64,000 nucleotides of DNA from CAVWCW01 sp963753615 (GCA_963753615.1 CAVWCW010000021.1:124001-188000), one strand, 5' to 3'. Shown: positions 24,342 to 33,099, counted from the first letter of the stretch. Program-made: numbers and translations. Notes: a model not told the origin generated them from the sequence alone.

Positions 24342-25334
24342 TCAATTGCCGTTGCTCGCTGTGAATACGGCCCGCAGCGGCGCCGGCAGGCCTTCGCGGG
24401 TGCGGCTGGGGTCTTCCGGGTCGAGAAAGTCGGCCAGCGAGTGAAAGCGCATCCAGGGTGTGCGGCGCTGCTCGTCGGGGGTGGTGGGGCTGCAGTTGAG
24501 CAGCCGCACCTCCCGGTAGCCGCAGCGTTCCAGCCAGCCGGTCAGGGTCGGGCAGCTGGGCAGGAACCAGACGTTGCGCATCTGGGCGTAGCGCCCGGGA
24601 GGCAGCAACGCCTGGCCTGCCGGGCCGTCGATCACCAGGGTTTCCAGCACCAGTTCGCCGCCGGGGCGCAGGCGGTCTTTCAGGGCCAGCAGATGGTCCA
24701 GCGGCGAGCGGCGGTGGTAGAGCACGCCCATGGAAAATACCGTGTCGAAGCCGCCGATCCCTTTCGGAAGATCTTCCAGGGCCAGAGGCAGAACCCCGAA
24801 GCGGTCTTCGCCGAGCAGCCGACGCAGGGCGTGGAACTGGAGGTTGTAGAGCAAGCCGGGATCGATCCCAAGCACCAAGGCCGCCCCGGCGCCGAGCATG
24901 CGCCAACCGTAGTAGCCGTTGCCGCAGCCCACGTCCAGCACGATACGTCCGTCCAAGGGGCTGATCGCGTCCGCGATGCGGTTCCACTTTCGGTTCGAGC
25001 GCCATTCGGCGTCCAACTCCAGGCCATAGAGCCGGAACGGGCCCTTGCGCCAGGGGTGGAACTCGAGCAGGGCTTGTTCGACGGACTGGCGCTGCTCGGG
25101 GCTGCAGTCGTCGGCGCTGCCGGCGCGTACCGCGGGCTCGTCCAGCCCGAGGCTGCCGGGGCGTAAGTCGGGCAGGCGCTCCAGGGCCGCGCGCCAGCGT
25201 TCCAAGTCTCCATGGCTGCGGGCGAAACGGTCTCGGGCAGCGGCCCGCAGTGCAGGCGCCCAGGGCGCCAGGGGGCTGGCCTCCAAGCGGGCGAAAAATC
25301 CCGGTTGGCCGAGCCGGGCGCTCAGTCCTTCCAT
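24342..25334 (-). CDS. cmoB: tRNA uridine 34 carboxymethyltransferase CmoB
   Basis: Transfers the carboxymethyl group from carboxy-S-adenosylmethionine (made by CmoA) to 5-hydroxyuridine at tRNA position 34, giving cmo5U. The start at 25334 (MEGLSARLGQPGFF) gives 330 residues, close to the 323 of E. coli, and overlaps the cmoA stop by 13 bp. An ATG at 25370 is an alternative. Conserved blocks are FHPWRKGPFRLYGLELDAEW, VLDVGCGNGYYGWRMLGAG (SAM site), DTVFSMGVLYHRRSPLDHL, ELVLETLVIDG and RYAQMRNVWFLPS. The match extends over the full length, so identification is firm. Confidence 0.97.
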   Translation of the reverse strand: MEGLSARLGQPGFFARLEASPLAPWAPALRAAARDRFARSHGDLERWRAALERLPDLRPGSLGLDEPAVRAGSADDCSPEQRQSVEQALLEFHPWRKGPFRLYGLELDAEWRSNRKWNRIADAISPLDGRIVLDVGCGNGYYGWRMLGAGAALVLGIDPGLLYNLQFHALRRLLGEDRFGVLPLALEDLPKGIGGFDTVFSMGVLYHRRSPLDHLLALKDRLRPGGELVLETLVIDGPAGQALLPPGRYAQMRNVWFLPSCPTLTGWLERCGYREVRLLNCSPTTPDEQRRTPWMRFHSLADFLDPEDPSRTREGLPAPLRAVFTASNGN

Positions 25335-26062
25335 GCCAGGTAGGAGAGAAAGTTGAGACTCTGAAACCATCGGCTGCGGGCGGGGAAGCCGGCCTCGGCA
25401 AGGCGCTGCTCCAGCCGCTCGGGGCTGTCCGGACGCATTACCCTTTCCAGGGCGCTGCGTTTCTGGCCGATCTCCAGATCGCTGTAACCGTTTGCGCGTT
25501 TGTAGGCCTGGTGGAGGGTGTCGAAGCGGGCCTCCTGTCCGGGGTCGGAAAATCGCACCTTCTCGGACAGGATCAGCAGCCCCCCGGGGCGCAGTGATCG
25601 GCACAGGCGGGCGAGCAGCCCGTCGCGCTGCTCGGGCGGCAGAAATTGCAGGGTGAAATTGAGGACGATCACCGATGCCTCCGGAGTGGCGAAATCCCGG
25701 ATGTCGGCGCACACCAGATCGATGGGCGGCCCCGAGTGCGGCTGCTGGTCCAGCAACTGGCGCAGCCGTTGCAGCATGGCCAGGGAGTTGTCCACTGCCA
25801 GGATGCGGCAGTCACTGCGGCCACCGGCGTGGCGGCGAATCGCCAGGCTCGCGGCTCCCAGGGAGCACCCCAGGTCGTAGCACCTACTGCCCGGTTGCAG
25901 GTGCTCGGCGGCCACCAGCCCGAGCAGCGGGATCAGGCTGGTGTAGCCAGGGACCGAGCGTTGGATCATGTCCGGAAAGACCGCGGCTACTCGGGCGTCG
26001 AAAGCGAAGTCTTCCACCCGCTCCAGCGGTTGTCCGTAAAGGCGGTCTTGCGGCTCCGGCAT
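25322..26062 (-). CDS. cmoA: carboxy-S-adenosyl-L-methionine synthase CmoA
   Basis: Converts SAM and prephenate to carboxy-SAM, the donor used by CmoB. The 246-residue protein has the full family length with the SAM-binding motif CYDLGCSLGAASLAIRRH, the segment PIDLVCADIRDFATPEASVIVLNFTLQFLPP (split here only for reading) and the C-terminal WFQSLNFLSYLAWKD. It begins MPEPQDRLYGQPLERVEDFA, where DxLY near the start and VEDFAFDARVAAVFPDMI are typical. Its 3' end overlaps the cmoB start, so the two enzymes are translationally coupled. Confidence 0.97.
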   Translation of the reverse strand: MPEPQDRLYGQPLERVEDFAFDARVAAVFPDMIQRSVPGYTSLIPLLGLVAAEHLQPGSRCYDLGCSLGAASLAIRRHAGGRSDCRILAVDNSLAMLQRLRQLLDQQPHSGPPIDLVCADIRDFATPEASVIVLNFTLQFLPPEQRDGLLARLCRSLRPGGLLILSEKVRFSDPGQEARFDTLHQAYKRANGYSDLEIGQKRSALERVMRPDSPERLEQRLAEAGFPARSRWFQSLNFLSYLAWKD

Positions 26063-26098
26063 CGTCTCAGGCGGCTGGCGCGGGTCGGCGGGCTTGGA

Positions 26099-26890
26099 TC
26101 AGGGCTTGTCTGGGCTCGCCAACAGGCGCTCGAACTCGGCGCTGAACACTTTCTGTTTTTGCGCCCCGACCACGCGCTTGCCGCTGAGCTTGAGGCCTTC
26201 GGCTTTGCCGATGACGAAGGTGGGGGTGCCGGTGACGCGGATGCTCTGGGCCAGTTGGGCGTCTTTGTCGATGCGCTCCAGATAGCGGTCACTGGCCAGG
26301 CACTCGGCAAAGGGGCCGGGATCGACGCCCGCGGGGGCGGCGTATTGCGCCAGTTGCTCCGGGGCCAGGCTGCGGTTGTTGCGGAACAGGGTGTCCCGCA
26401 TCTCCCAATAGCGGCCCTGCTCGCCCGCGCAATGTGCGGCCTGGGCGGCTTTGCGGGCATTGGGATGAAAATTCAGCGGCAGGTCTCGCGATACCCAGCG
26501 CACCTTGCCGGTGTCCACGTAGTCCCGCTTCAGGCTGGGGAAGCTGGTCTCCACAAAGCGCTTGCAGTAGGGACACTGGAAGTCGGTGAACTCGACTACC
26601 GTGATCGGGGCGTCTGCCGCCCCCAGGCTCGGCGACGCCGGGTCCAACGCCAAGGTGGCGGTCGCCGGTGGCTTGGGCCTCTTCGGTTTCTGCGCCAGCC
26701 CCTGTTTTTCGATCTTTTCCAGCAGACTGCGGATCTGTTTCAGCTCCTGCAGGATGGCGTCGGCCGTGTCGTCGTCGAACAGCGGCGGGGCCTCGGCCGC
26801 CGGCTCTTGGCTCCAGGCCGGCAGCGCGCCCAGGGTCAGCAGGGCGAGGGTGAGAGCCGCGATCAGGCGCGGAAGTTTCGTTTGGGGCAT
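26099..26890 (-). CDS. periplasmic DsbA/DsbG-like thioredoxin-fold oxidoreductase
   Basis: A 263-residue exported protein. The signal peptide (residues 1 to about 27, ending LPAWSQEPA) is followed by a short coiled coil (ADAILQELKQIRSLLEKIEK), a Pro/Lys linker, and a DsbA-type domain from about residue 80. The redox motif CPYC occurs in VVEFTDFQCPYCKRFVET, and the cis-Pro loop is VTGTPTFVIGK. The N-terminal coiled coil is seen in the thioredoxin-like family that includes BdbD/ScsC-like proteins and may mediate oligomer formation. It could act as oxidase or isomerase. No DsbB partner lies adjacent. Confidence 0.87.
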   Translation of the reverse strand: MPQTKLPRLIAALTLALLTLGALPAWSQEPAAEAPPLFDDDTADAILQELKQIRSLLEKIEKQGLAQKPKRPKPPATATLALDPASPSLGAADAPITVVEFTDFQCPYCKRFVETSFPSLKRDYVDTGKVRWVSRDLPLNFHPNARKAAQAAHCAGEQGRYWEMRDTLFRNNRSLAPEQLAQYAAPAGVDPGPFAECLASDRYLERIDKDAQLAQSIRVTGTPTFVIGKAEGLKLSGKRVVGAQKQKVFSAEFERLLASPDKP

Positions 26891-26927
26891 CTCGGGTTCC
26901 TTGTTCCGGTCGGGTCGGACCGCCCAA

Positions 26928-27488
26928 TTATAGCCGTGGCCGGTGCAGGTTGTCGGGATCGAACTCGAACTCCAGCAGCTCGCAGTTGCCGAAGCTCAGG
27001 CCCTCCAGAGACTGCTCGGGCAGCCCCTGATGCCAGGCCTGGAGCACCCGCAGGGTCTCCTCGTGGGCTACCAGAAGCACCCGTTGCCAGGGCCGATGAT
27101 GCAACCGCGCGAGAAACGGCAGCACCCGGGCCTTATAATCCAACAGCGATTCCCCGCCGTTGACCCGCAGGCGCAGGCGGTCGGCGCCGACCGCTGCGAA
27201 GTAGTCGGTCACCGGGCGACCGTCGAAGCCGGAGCGGATGTCATTGAGTTCCGGGCAGGGCTGGGGCGTCAGTCCGTGGGGGGCGGCGACGATCTCCGCG
27301 GTCTCCAGGGCCCGGGGCAGCTCGGAGCTGAAAACCCGCTGCAGTGGCACTTGGCGCAACCGGGCCGCGGCCTGCCGAGCCTGACGACGACCGAGGTCGG
27401 TCAGGTGCACCGGGCGGCGCGGGTCGTCGTTGCACAGGCCGAGCCGGTTGTAGTCGCTGTGGCCGTGGCGCAGGGCGTAGAGAATCAT
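26928..27488 (-). CDS. histidine phosphatase family protein
   Basis: A 186-residue member of the phosphoglycerate-mutase-like (histidine phosphatase) superfamily. The catalytic motif RHGHSDYN lies at residues 8-15, with the second Arg/Glu block in VFSSELPRALETAEIV and the second His in VLLVAHEETLRVLQA. The sequence ends near FDPDNLHRPRL. Members include cofactor-dependent mutases, CobC-like alpha-ribazole phosphatase and SixA-like proteins, and none is specifically indicated. Its start overlaps the truC start by 2 bp on the opposite strand, so the promoters of the two genes must overlap the neighbouring coding regions. Confidence 0.9.
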   Translation of the reverse strand: MILYALRHGHSDYNRLGLCNDDPRRPVHLTDLGRRQARQAAARLRQVPLQRVFSSELPRALETAEIVAAPHGLTPQPCPELNDIRSGFDGRPVTDYFAAVGADRLRLRVNGGESLLDYKARVLPFLARLHHRPWQRVLLVAHEETLRVLQAWHQGLPEQSLEGLSFGNCELLEFEFDPDNLHRPRL

Positions 27489-28272
27489 GATGCAACCGCA
27501 AAACCCAGAAGTATATCAGCCGCCGCTGGAGATCCTTTACCGGGACGAGCGCCTGCTGGCGGTCTACAAGCCGGCCGGCCTGCTGGTGCACCGCAGCGCC
27601 ATCGACCGGCACGAGACCCGGTTTCTGCTGCAGTTGCTGCGCGATCAGATCGGCCGGCGGGTATATCCCGCGCACCGGCTGGACAAGCCCACCGCCGGGA
27701 TCATGTTGTTCGCCCTCGACGCGGAGCTGGCGGCGCTGCTTACCGCCGCCTTTACGGATAACCGGGTGCGCAAGACCTATCTGGCGGTGGTGCGCGGCTG
27801 GTTGGAGGGGGAGGGGCGCATCGACTACGCGCTGCGCGAGGAACTGGACCCGTTGACCGACCGTCGGGCGCGCCGGGACAAGCCGCCCCAACCGGCGGTC
27901 ACCGACTGGCGCTGTCTGGGCCGGGTCGAGCTGCCCCATGCGGTGGGGCGCTATCCCAGCGCCCGCTACTCGCTGCTGGAGCTGCGGCCACTGAGCGGGC
28001 GCAAGCACCAGATTCGGCGCCATCTCAAGCACGTTTTCCACCCGGTGCTGGGGGACACTACCCACGGCGATGGGCGTCACAACCGCTTCTTCCGTTCCCA
28101 CCTGAACTGTCACCGTCTGCTGCTGGCGGCCTTGCGTCTGGAGCTTGAACACCCTCTCACAGCTCAGCCCCTCGACCTGAGGGCGGCACCGGATGCCGAG
28201 TTCCGGCGGGTGCTGGGGTCGCTGGGTTTGGGCGGTCTCGAAGATTGGCGGGATCCGGCCGCCGGGGGTTGA
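27487..28272 (+). CDS. truC: tRNA pseudouridine synthase C (RluA family)
   Basis: Isomerises U65 of tRNA(Ile) and tRNA(Asp) in E. coli. The 261-residue protein has the RluA-family catalytic block YPAHRLDKPTAGIMLFAL, with Asp66 as the catalytic nucleophile, and the early LEILYRDERLLAVYKPAGLLVH. RYSLLELRPLSGRKHQIRRHLKH is the C-terminal family signature, and FHPVLGDTTHGDGRHNRFFR is typical of TruC. It lacks an S4 domain, which fits TruC rather than RluA-D types. The start is either of two adjacent ATG codons (27487 or 27490). Confidence 0.93.
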   Translation: MMQPQNPEVYQPPLEILYRDERLLAVYKPAGLLVHRSAIDRHETRFLLQLLRDQIGRRVYPAHRLDKPTAGIMLFALDAELAALLTAAFTDNRVRKTYLAVVRGWLEGEGRIDYALREELDPLTDRRARRDKPPQPAVTDWRCLGRVELPHAVGRYPSARYSLLELRPLSGRKHQIRRHLKHVFHPVLGDTTHGDGRHNRFFRSHLNCHRLLLAALRLELEHPLTAQPLDLRAAPDAEFRRVLGSLGLGGLEDWRDPAAGG

Positions 28273-28309
28273 CGCGACAATGGCCACCGCCCGTCAGATC
28301 CTCGCGGTT

Positions 28310-28388
28310 GTAGGAGCGTCGCCCTCGGCGCGAGCGGGTGATGGGGGTGTCTCCTAGCGTCGAATCGGCGCGGGGGCGCGCCTCCTAC
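28310..28388. repeat. REP-like interspersed palindrome, complete pair
   Basis: Second full copy of the element at 18850-18928: GTAGGAGCGTCGCCCTCGGC at the left and GGCGCGGGGGCGCGCCTCCTAC at the right, enclosing a diverged centre. It lies 38 bp after the truC stop. A single left arm follows at 28438. Confidence 0.8.
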
Positions 28389-28437
28389 AGCCGGGCGCTG
28401 AGCCGGCGCGGGTCCGGCGGGCGGAATTTCCTGAATT

Positions 28438-28467
28438 GTAGGCGCGCCGCCCTCGGCGCGAGGCCTA
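28438..28467. repeat. REP-like element, single arm
   Basis: GTAGGCGCGCCGCCCTCGGC matches the left arm of the copies at 18850 and 28310 with one or two changes. It overlaps the stop codon of the adjoining minus-strand gene (28465-28467). Confidence 0.6.
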
Positions 28468-28821
28468 CATCAGCCGCTGCACCGGCTCGCCGTCGATGCC
28501 CAGGGCCTGGGCGCCCACCTCCAGGGCCTCGGCGGCAAAGGTGTCCGCGTCGCTCCAGCGGTCGGCGGCGTCGAGCACCTCGGACATAACGTTGTTGACC
28601 AGCCGCATGCGCCAGGCCCCGCCCGGGGGCTCTGGCGGGCGGTTGCGCTCGCAGCAGATGTAGAGTGAGGGATGGTTCTGGCCGGACGGCACGAACGCCA
28701 GGATGTAGCGGTAGTCGATGCCGTCGCCGCTGGCGATTTCGCCAAGCAGGGTGACACTGTAGCTTCCCATCTGGTAGCGGTGCCGGGGGATAGCGGTTTG
28801 GATCTGGGGCTGCTGACTCAT
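28465..28821 (-). CDS. conserved hypothetical protein, 118 aa
   Basis: A 118-residue soluble protein with no signal peptide, starting MSQQPQIQTAIPRHRYQMGS. The sequence alternates short strands (YSVTLLGEIASGDGIDYRYILAFV, then SLYICCERN) with a C-terminal helical part (VNNVMSEVLDAADRWSDADTFAAEALEVGAQAL). The composition and codon use match neighbouring core genes, which supports it being real. I do not recognise the family and no function is implied by the neighbours, truC and a haemoglobin. Confidence 0.7.
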   Translation of the reverse strand: MSQQPQIQTAIPRHRYQMGSYSVTLLGEIASGDGIDYRYILAFVPSGQNHPSLYICCERNRPPEPPGGAWRMRLVNNVMSEVLDAADRWSDADTFAAEALEVGAQALGIDGEPVQRLM

Positions 28822-28946
28822 GCTGGGGTCCGGTTCGGTTTACTCTGGTGATTTCTGGGAGATGAAGGCGGCGGCCGATCGGTTCAAGCTTCCGGGTCAC
28901 GGCTCCGGCAGCCATGGCTCCGGGACAGGTTTCGGGGCGGCAGCCG

Positions 28947-29411
28947 TCAGCCTTTGTGCTCGGACTTTGGCGGGGCGGCGCGGGGGGCGCCCGGTACCCG
29001 CGCGGACCAGGGGTGGCCGCCCGGCTCCGGGCGGTTGCGCATGTGATCGGCAGTGCGGGCGAAGGCATCCATCAACTGGGCGTGGAGGGCCGGGTCGATA
29101 GGCGTATCGTCGAGGGCCCGACGCATGCACAGCAACCATTGATCGCGCTCCCGGTTGCCGATGGAGAACGGCAGATGGCGGCGGCGCAGCATGGGGTGGC
29201 CGTACTTCTGCTGGTATAGGTCCGGGCCGCCCAGCCAACCCGACAGAAACAGGTACAGCTTCTCGATCGAACCCTTGAGATTGCGGGCGTGCAGGGCGCG
29301 GGTGTCGGCCGCCTCCGGCAGCTCGTCCATGTAGGCGTAGAAACGCTCTACCAGCCGGCGCACGCCGGCCTCGCCGCCGAGTTGCTCGTAGGGGGAGGGT
29401 CGTGGTTGCAT
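28947..29411 (-). CDS. group II truncated haemoglobin
   Basis: A 2-on-2 haemoglobin of 154 residues from ATG at 29411 (MQPRPSPYEQLGGEAGVRRL). Globin blocks are FYAYMDELPEAADTRALHAR, LKGSIEKLYLFLSGWLGGP, the haem-pocket segment YQQKYGHPMLRRRHLPFSIG with the proximal-side His, and RDQWLLCMRRAL containing the conserved Trp of group II proteins. The C-terminus after MRNRPEPGG is an unstructured Pro/Arg-rich tail. Proteins of this group bind O2 or NO and are linked to nitrosative or oxidative stress. The frame is open to 29909 upstream, but homology starts at the chosen ATG. It is divergent from the MCE operon. Confidence 0.93.
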   Translation of the reverse strand: MQPRPSPYEQLGGEAGVRRLVERFYAYMDELPEAADTRALHARNLKGSIEKLYLFLSGWLGGPDLYQQKYGHPMLRRRHLPFSIGNRERDQWLLCMRRALDDTPIDPALHAQLMDAFARTADHMRNRPEPGGHPWSARVPGAPRAAPPKSEHKG

Positions 29412-29540
29412 ATTGCGCACTCCGGTGGGGCTTGGGTGGTAGCCGGCCCGCGCTCCGGGGGGCGGTCCAGGCTGTGATATCTTACACCACACCGGCGCCG
29501 CATCGGCCGCCGCATCCGATGGGGGTACGACCGAACCGCC

Positions 29541-30668
29541 GTGGACGCCGAATATCGCATCCAACCCGGACCGTCCGGAGCGCTGCTGCTGGTGCTGGCC
29601 GGCGACTGGCGCACCGGCGCCCCCTTGCCGGCCTTGCGGCCGCTGCTCGAGCGGCTCGGCGCCGAACCGACGCTGCCGCCGGGCTTGGGGTTCGACTGCC
29701 GAGCGGTCTCGGGCTGGGACAGCGCCCTGCCGGCCTTTCTGCTTCCGCTGCTGGAGCAGTGCGTAGAGCGCGGGTTGGCGGTGGACCCAGGGGGCCTGCC
29801 GGATGGCGTCGGGCAGTTGCTGCGGCTGGCCCAGGCGGTGCCCGAGCGCGACGCCGTTGCACCGGAGCCGCCGCCGTCTTCCCTGGCCCGTCTGGGCCTG
29901 GCGGCCCAAGCGCTCGCGGCGGATGCCCGTGAGCTATTGGCGTTCGTCGGCGAGGCCTTTCTCAGCCTGCTGCGTCTGTTCGCCGGTCGCGCCCGTTTCC
30001 GACGCCGCGATTTGGGTGTCATGCTCTACGATGCCGGCCCCCGTGCCCTGCCCATCGTCAGCCTGATCAGCCTGCTGGTGGGTCTGATCCTGGCCTTTGT
30101 CGGCGCGGTGCAGCTGCGCATGTTCGGGGCCCAGATATATGTCGCCGACCTGGTGGGCCTGGGCATGGCCCGGGAGATGGGGGCCATGATGACCGCCATC
30201 ATCCTGGCCGGGCGCACCGGCGCCGCCTACGCCGCCCAACTCGGCACCATGCAGGTCAACGAGGAGATCGACGCCCTGCGCACCCTGGGTGTCGCGCCCA
30301 TCGACTTTCTGGTGCTGCCCCGGATGCTGGCTTTGGTGCTGATGACGCCCCTGTTGTGCCTGTATGCGGACTTCATGGGCATCTTCGGCGGCTTGCTGGT
30401 GGGGGTGGGGATGCTCGATCTGTCGTTCTCCGCCTACCTGCAGGAGACCCGGGAGGCGGTGTCTTTGACCGACTTTGCCGGCGGCCTGTTCAAGGGCTTG
30501 GTGTTCGGGGTGCTGGTGGCCCTGGCCGGCTGCCTGCGCGGCCTGCAGAGCGGGCGCAGTTCGGCGGCGGTGGGCCGGGCCGCCACCTCGGCGGTGGTCA
30601 CCGGGATCGTCTGGATCGTGGTGGCCGATGCCATCCTGACCCTGATCTACGACCGCTTGCAGATCTGA
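29541..30668 (+). CDS. MlaE-family ABC transporter permease with N-terminal STAS-like domain
   Basis: A 375-residue permease component of a lipid-transport ABC system. Residues 1-100 form a soluble STAS-like domain (DAEYRIQPGPSGALLLVLAG, then LGFDCRAVSGWDSALPAFLL). Residues from about 115 form the MlaE permease: PRALPIVSLISLLVGLILAF, then DLVGLGMAREMGAMMTAIIL, LAGRTGAAYAAQLGTMQVNE with EEIDALRTLG, and LPRMLALVLMTPLLCLYADF. The fused N-terminal domain contrasts with E. coli, where the STAS protein is the separate MlaB. It is first in a four-gene operon with ATPase, MCE and lipoprotein genes. Confidence 0.93.
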   Translation: MDAEYRIQPGPSGALLLVLAGDWRTGAPLPALRPLLERLGAEPTLPPGLGFDCRAVSGWDSALPAFLLPLLEQCVERGLAVDPGGLPDGVGQLLRLAQAVPERDAVAPEPPPSSLARLGLAAQALAADARELLAFVGEAFLSLLRLFAGRARFRRRDLGVMLYDAGPRALPIVSLISLLVGLILAFVGAVQLRMFGAQIYVADLVGLGMAREMGAMMTAIILAGRTGAAYAAQLGTMQVNEEIDALRTLGVAPIDFLVLPRMLALVLMTPLLCLYADFMGIFGGLLVGVGMLDLSFSAYLQETREAVSLTDFAGGLFKGLVFGVLVALAGCLRGLQSGRSSAAVGRAATSAVVTGIVWIVVADAILTLIYDRLQI

Positions 30669-30672
30669 TTCC

Positions 30673-31428
30673 ATGCCCGACTCCACAACGCCAATCCGGG
30701 TCGAGGGCCTGACCATGGCCTACGGCGAGCAAGTGATCCAGCGCGACCTCGAGTTCACTGTCAACGAGGGCGATATCTTCGTCATCATGGGCGGCAGCGG
30801 CTGCGGCAAGAGCACCTTGCTGCGCCATCTGATCGGGCTCAAGGCGCCGGCGGCAGGCAGGGTCTGGTTCGAGGGCGAGGACCTCTGGCAACTGCCGCCG
30901 TCAGCGCGCACCCGCCTGTTGCGCCGCGCCGGGGTGCTGTACCAGGGCGGCGCCCTGTGGAGCGCCATGACCCTGGGCGAGAACCTCGCCCTGCCGTTGG
31001 AACAGCACACCGAGCTGGCCCCGCCGGAGATCCGCCGCCTGGTCGAACTCAAGCTGGCCCTGGTCGGGCTCAAGGGCTTCGGCGGCTATTACCCGGCGCA
31101 GATCAGCGGCGGCATGCGCAAGCGCGCCGGCCTGGCACGGGCCATCGCCTTGGACCCGGACATCCTGTTCGTCGATGAACCCTCCGCCGGCCTCGACCCC
31201 CTGAGCGCCAAGCGCCTGGACGACCTGATTCTGGAACTGCGCGACAGCTTGGGTGCGACCGTGGTGATCGTCACCCACGAGCTGGCCAGCCTGCTGTATA
31301 TCGGCAACAATTCGGTGTTTCTGGATGCGGAGACCAAGACCATGATCGCGGCGGGCGACCCCAAGCAACTGTTGCGCGAGAGTGGGGACCCCCGGGTGCG
31401 CGCCTTCCTCAGCCGGGGGAAGGCATGA
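30673..31428 (+). CDS. ABC transporter ATP-binding protein, MlaF type
   Basis: The 251-residue ATPase that energises the MlaE-type permease encoded just upstream (4 bp gap). Walker A is IMGGSGCGKSTLLRHL, the Q-loop follows in VLYQGGALWSAMTLGENLAL (the family-typical GALF/SALTV region), the signature is ISGGMRKRAGLARAI, Walker B is DILFVDEPSAGLDPLSA, and the switch His is in VVIVTHELASLL. Its stop overlaps the start of the MCE gene by 4 bp. The complex should move phospholipids between inner and outer membrane, with direction undetermined. Confidence 0.96.
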   Translation: MPDSTTPIRVEGLTMAYGEQVIQRDLEFTVNEGDIFVIMGGSGCGKSTLLRHLIGLKAPAAGRVWFEGEDLWQLPPSARTRLLRRAGVLYQGGALWSAMTLGENLALPLEQHTELAPPEIRRLVELKLALVGLKGFGGYYPAQISGGMRKRAGLARAIALDPDILFVDEPSAGLDPLSAKRLDDLILELRDSLGATVVIVTHELASLLYIGNNSVFLDAETKTMIAAGDPKQLLRESGDPRVRAFLSRGKA

Positions 31429-32450
31429 AGCAACCGCTGAGCCCAACCTTGGTAGGCGTCTTTGTAGTCGGCGCCCTGGCCCTGCTGGTGCTGGGGGTGC
31501 TCACCTTCGGTGCCGGCACTTGGCTCGGCAGCGGCAGCCGGTACGTGATGTATTTCAGCGGCTCGGTCAACGGCCTGGATCTGGGGGCCCCGGTCAAGTT
31601 TCGCGGCGTCAACGTCGGTAAGGTGGCCGCCATTGAGCTGCAGATCGACCCGGTGGATCAGGAGGTACACATCCCGGTCCTGGTAGACCTGCTGCCGGGT
31701 CTGGAAAAGAGCTTCGACGCCCAGGCCCGGGAGCAGGGTGCGGCATTTATCCAGCAGATGATCCGGCGCGGGCTGCGCGCGCAGCTCAAGGAGCAGAGCC
31801 TGGTCACCGGCAAGTTGATGATCGAGCTGGAATACCATCGCGACGAGCCGCTGCAACTGCTCGGCAGCTACCCGGAGCTGACCGAGATACCCACGGTGCC
31901 CACCGACTTCGAGCAGATTGCTCAAGAGGTGGAAGACGGCCTGGCGGTGCTCAAGCGGCTGCCCCTGGAGCAGCTGTTCGCGCGCCTGCTGAGTACCCTG
32001 GAGGGGGTCGAGCAACTGGTGCGTTCCGAACAGCTCGCCGCCGCCGTCGACGCTGCCCGGGGTGCCGCTGAGGGGGTGCAGGCGGTCACCAGCGAGGCCG
32101 AGGGCCGCATCGGGCCCCTGGCCGGGGAGTTGGAACTCACCCTGGCCGAGCTGCGCACCACCCTGGCCGAAAGCCGGGCCCTGGTGGCGCGCCTGGACCG
32201 CGAACTGGTACCGGCCGCCGCCGGCCTGCGCGGCACCCTGACCGAAGTCGATGCGGCGGCGCGCCAGGCGCGGGACGCCTTCGGCGGCGTCGAAGCCGTC
32301 CTGGCCCAGGACTCGCCGCTGCTGCTCAAGCTCGACCAGGCCCTGGACGAGCTGACGCTGGCGGCGCGTTCGCTGCGGGTAACCGCCGAATATCTGCAGC
32401 AAAACCCGGACGCCCTGATATACGGCAAACGCGGTTACGGAGGCAGATAG
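31425..32450 (+). CDS. MCE/MlaD domain periplasmic lipid-transport protein
   Basis: A 341-residue inner-membrane-anchored protein, starting MKQPLSPTLVGVFVVGALAL with one N-terminal membrane helix (about residues 9-30). A single MCE domain covers about residues 40-115 (YVMYFSGSVNGLDLGAPVKF, RGVNVGKVAAIELQ), and a long helical region to residue 330 may form the tunnel seen in PqiB-like proteins. It ends ALIYGKRGYGGR. One MCE domain is MlaD-like, but the length and long helices are closer to MCE proteins that pair with a PqiC-type lipoprotein, as here. Confidence 0.92.
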   Translation: MKQPLSPTLVGVFVVGALALLVLGVLTFGAGTWLGSGSRYVMYFSGSVNGLDLGAPVKFRGVNVGKVAAIELQIDPVDQEVHIPVLVDLLPGLEKSFDAQAREQGAAFIQQMIRRGLRAQLKEQSLVTGKLMIELEYHRDEPLQLLGSYPELTEIPTVPTDFEQIAQEVEDGLAVLKRLPLEQLFARLLSTLEGVEQLVRSEQLAAAVDAARGAAEGVQAVTSEAEGRIGPLAGELELTLAELRTTLAESRALVARLDRELVPAAAGLRGTLTEVDAAARQARDAFGGVEAVLAQDSPLLLKLDQALDELTLAARSLRVTAEYLQQNPDALIYGKRGYGGR

Positions 32451-33047
32451 ATGAAACATTGGCAGATTGCAGCGTTGATAGCGCTGACCTTGTTGGCGGG
32501 CTGTGCCGGCGTTGCCCGCCAACAGACCGAGTTCTACCTGCTCGAACCCCTGGCGGAACCGCCCCCGGTCGCAAAACTCTACGGGGATGCCTGGCTCGGC
32601 CTCGGCCCGGTGACCCTGGCGCGCTACCTGGACCGGCCGCAGATGGTTACTCGCATCGGGCCGAGCCGCCTGCATCTGGCCGAACTCCACCAGTGGGCCG
32701 GACCCCTGCAGGAGAATATCGCCCAAGTGCTGCGCGACAATCTGACCCGGCTGCTGGGCAGCGAGCGGCTGGTGTCCCTGCCGGCGCGCGGCCTGCCACC
32801 GCTCGGTTGGCAGCTGGAAGTGGAGATCCTGCGTCTAGACGCAGGCCCGGGGCTCGAGGCCCGGCTGGAGGCGCGCTGGCGCCTGCTCGACGGGGGCGGC
32901 CAGCGGGTGCTTCGAATCGAGCGCAGTCGCTTGACGCAGCCTCTGAGCGCCGGTTTGGACGACCCCGCGGGACTGAGCCGGACCTACAGCGAACTGCTGG
33001 CGGCCCTGAGCGCGGAGATGGCGGCAGCGCTGGTAACGGGCGGCTGA
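32451..33047 (+). CDS. ABC-type transport auxiliary lipoprotein (PqiC/DUF330-like)
   Basis: A 198-residue lipoprotein directly after the MCE gene. The signal peptide has the lipobox ALTLLAGCAGVA with the lipidated Cys near residue 18. The mature domain matches the ABC_trans_aux family: FYLLEPLAEPPP, DAWLGLGPVTLARYLDRPQM, then WAGPLQENIAQVLRDNLTRL. In E. coli PqiC is an outer-membrane lipoprotein that docks the PqiB tunnel. The predicted role here is the outer-membrane end of the transporter. The start is ATG at 32451, immediately after the MCE stop. Confidence 0.9.
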   Translation: MKHWQIAALIALTLLAGCAGVARQQTEFYLLEPLAEPPPVAKLYGDAWLGLGPVTLARYLDRPQMVTRIGPSRLHLAELHQWAGPLQENIAQVLRDNLTRLLGSERLVSLPARGLPPLGWQLEVEILRLDAGPGLEARLEARWRLLDGGGQRVLRIERSRLTQPLSAGLDDPAGLSRTYSELLAALSAEMAAALVTGG

Positions 33048-33099
33048 TCGGGGCGACCCCGCAAAGCGATTCCGACGCGCCGCTCGATCGCTCGGAAGA

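Noticed and set aside
25646..27163. A 505-codon plus-strand open frame
   Set aside because: Antisense to cmoA and the DsbA-like gene. The composition is dominated by Gln, Gly and Arg.
31089..32726. A 545-codon minus-strand open frame
   Set aside because: Antisense to the MlaF-like and MCE genes, which have all their family motifs. The minus-strand product is Gln- and Gly-rich and unlike any family.
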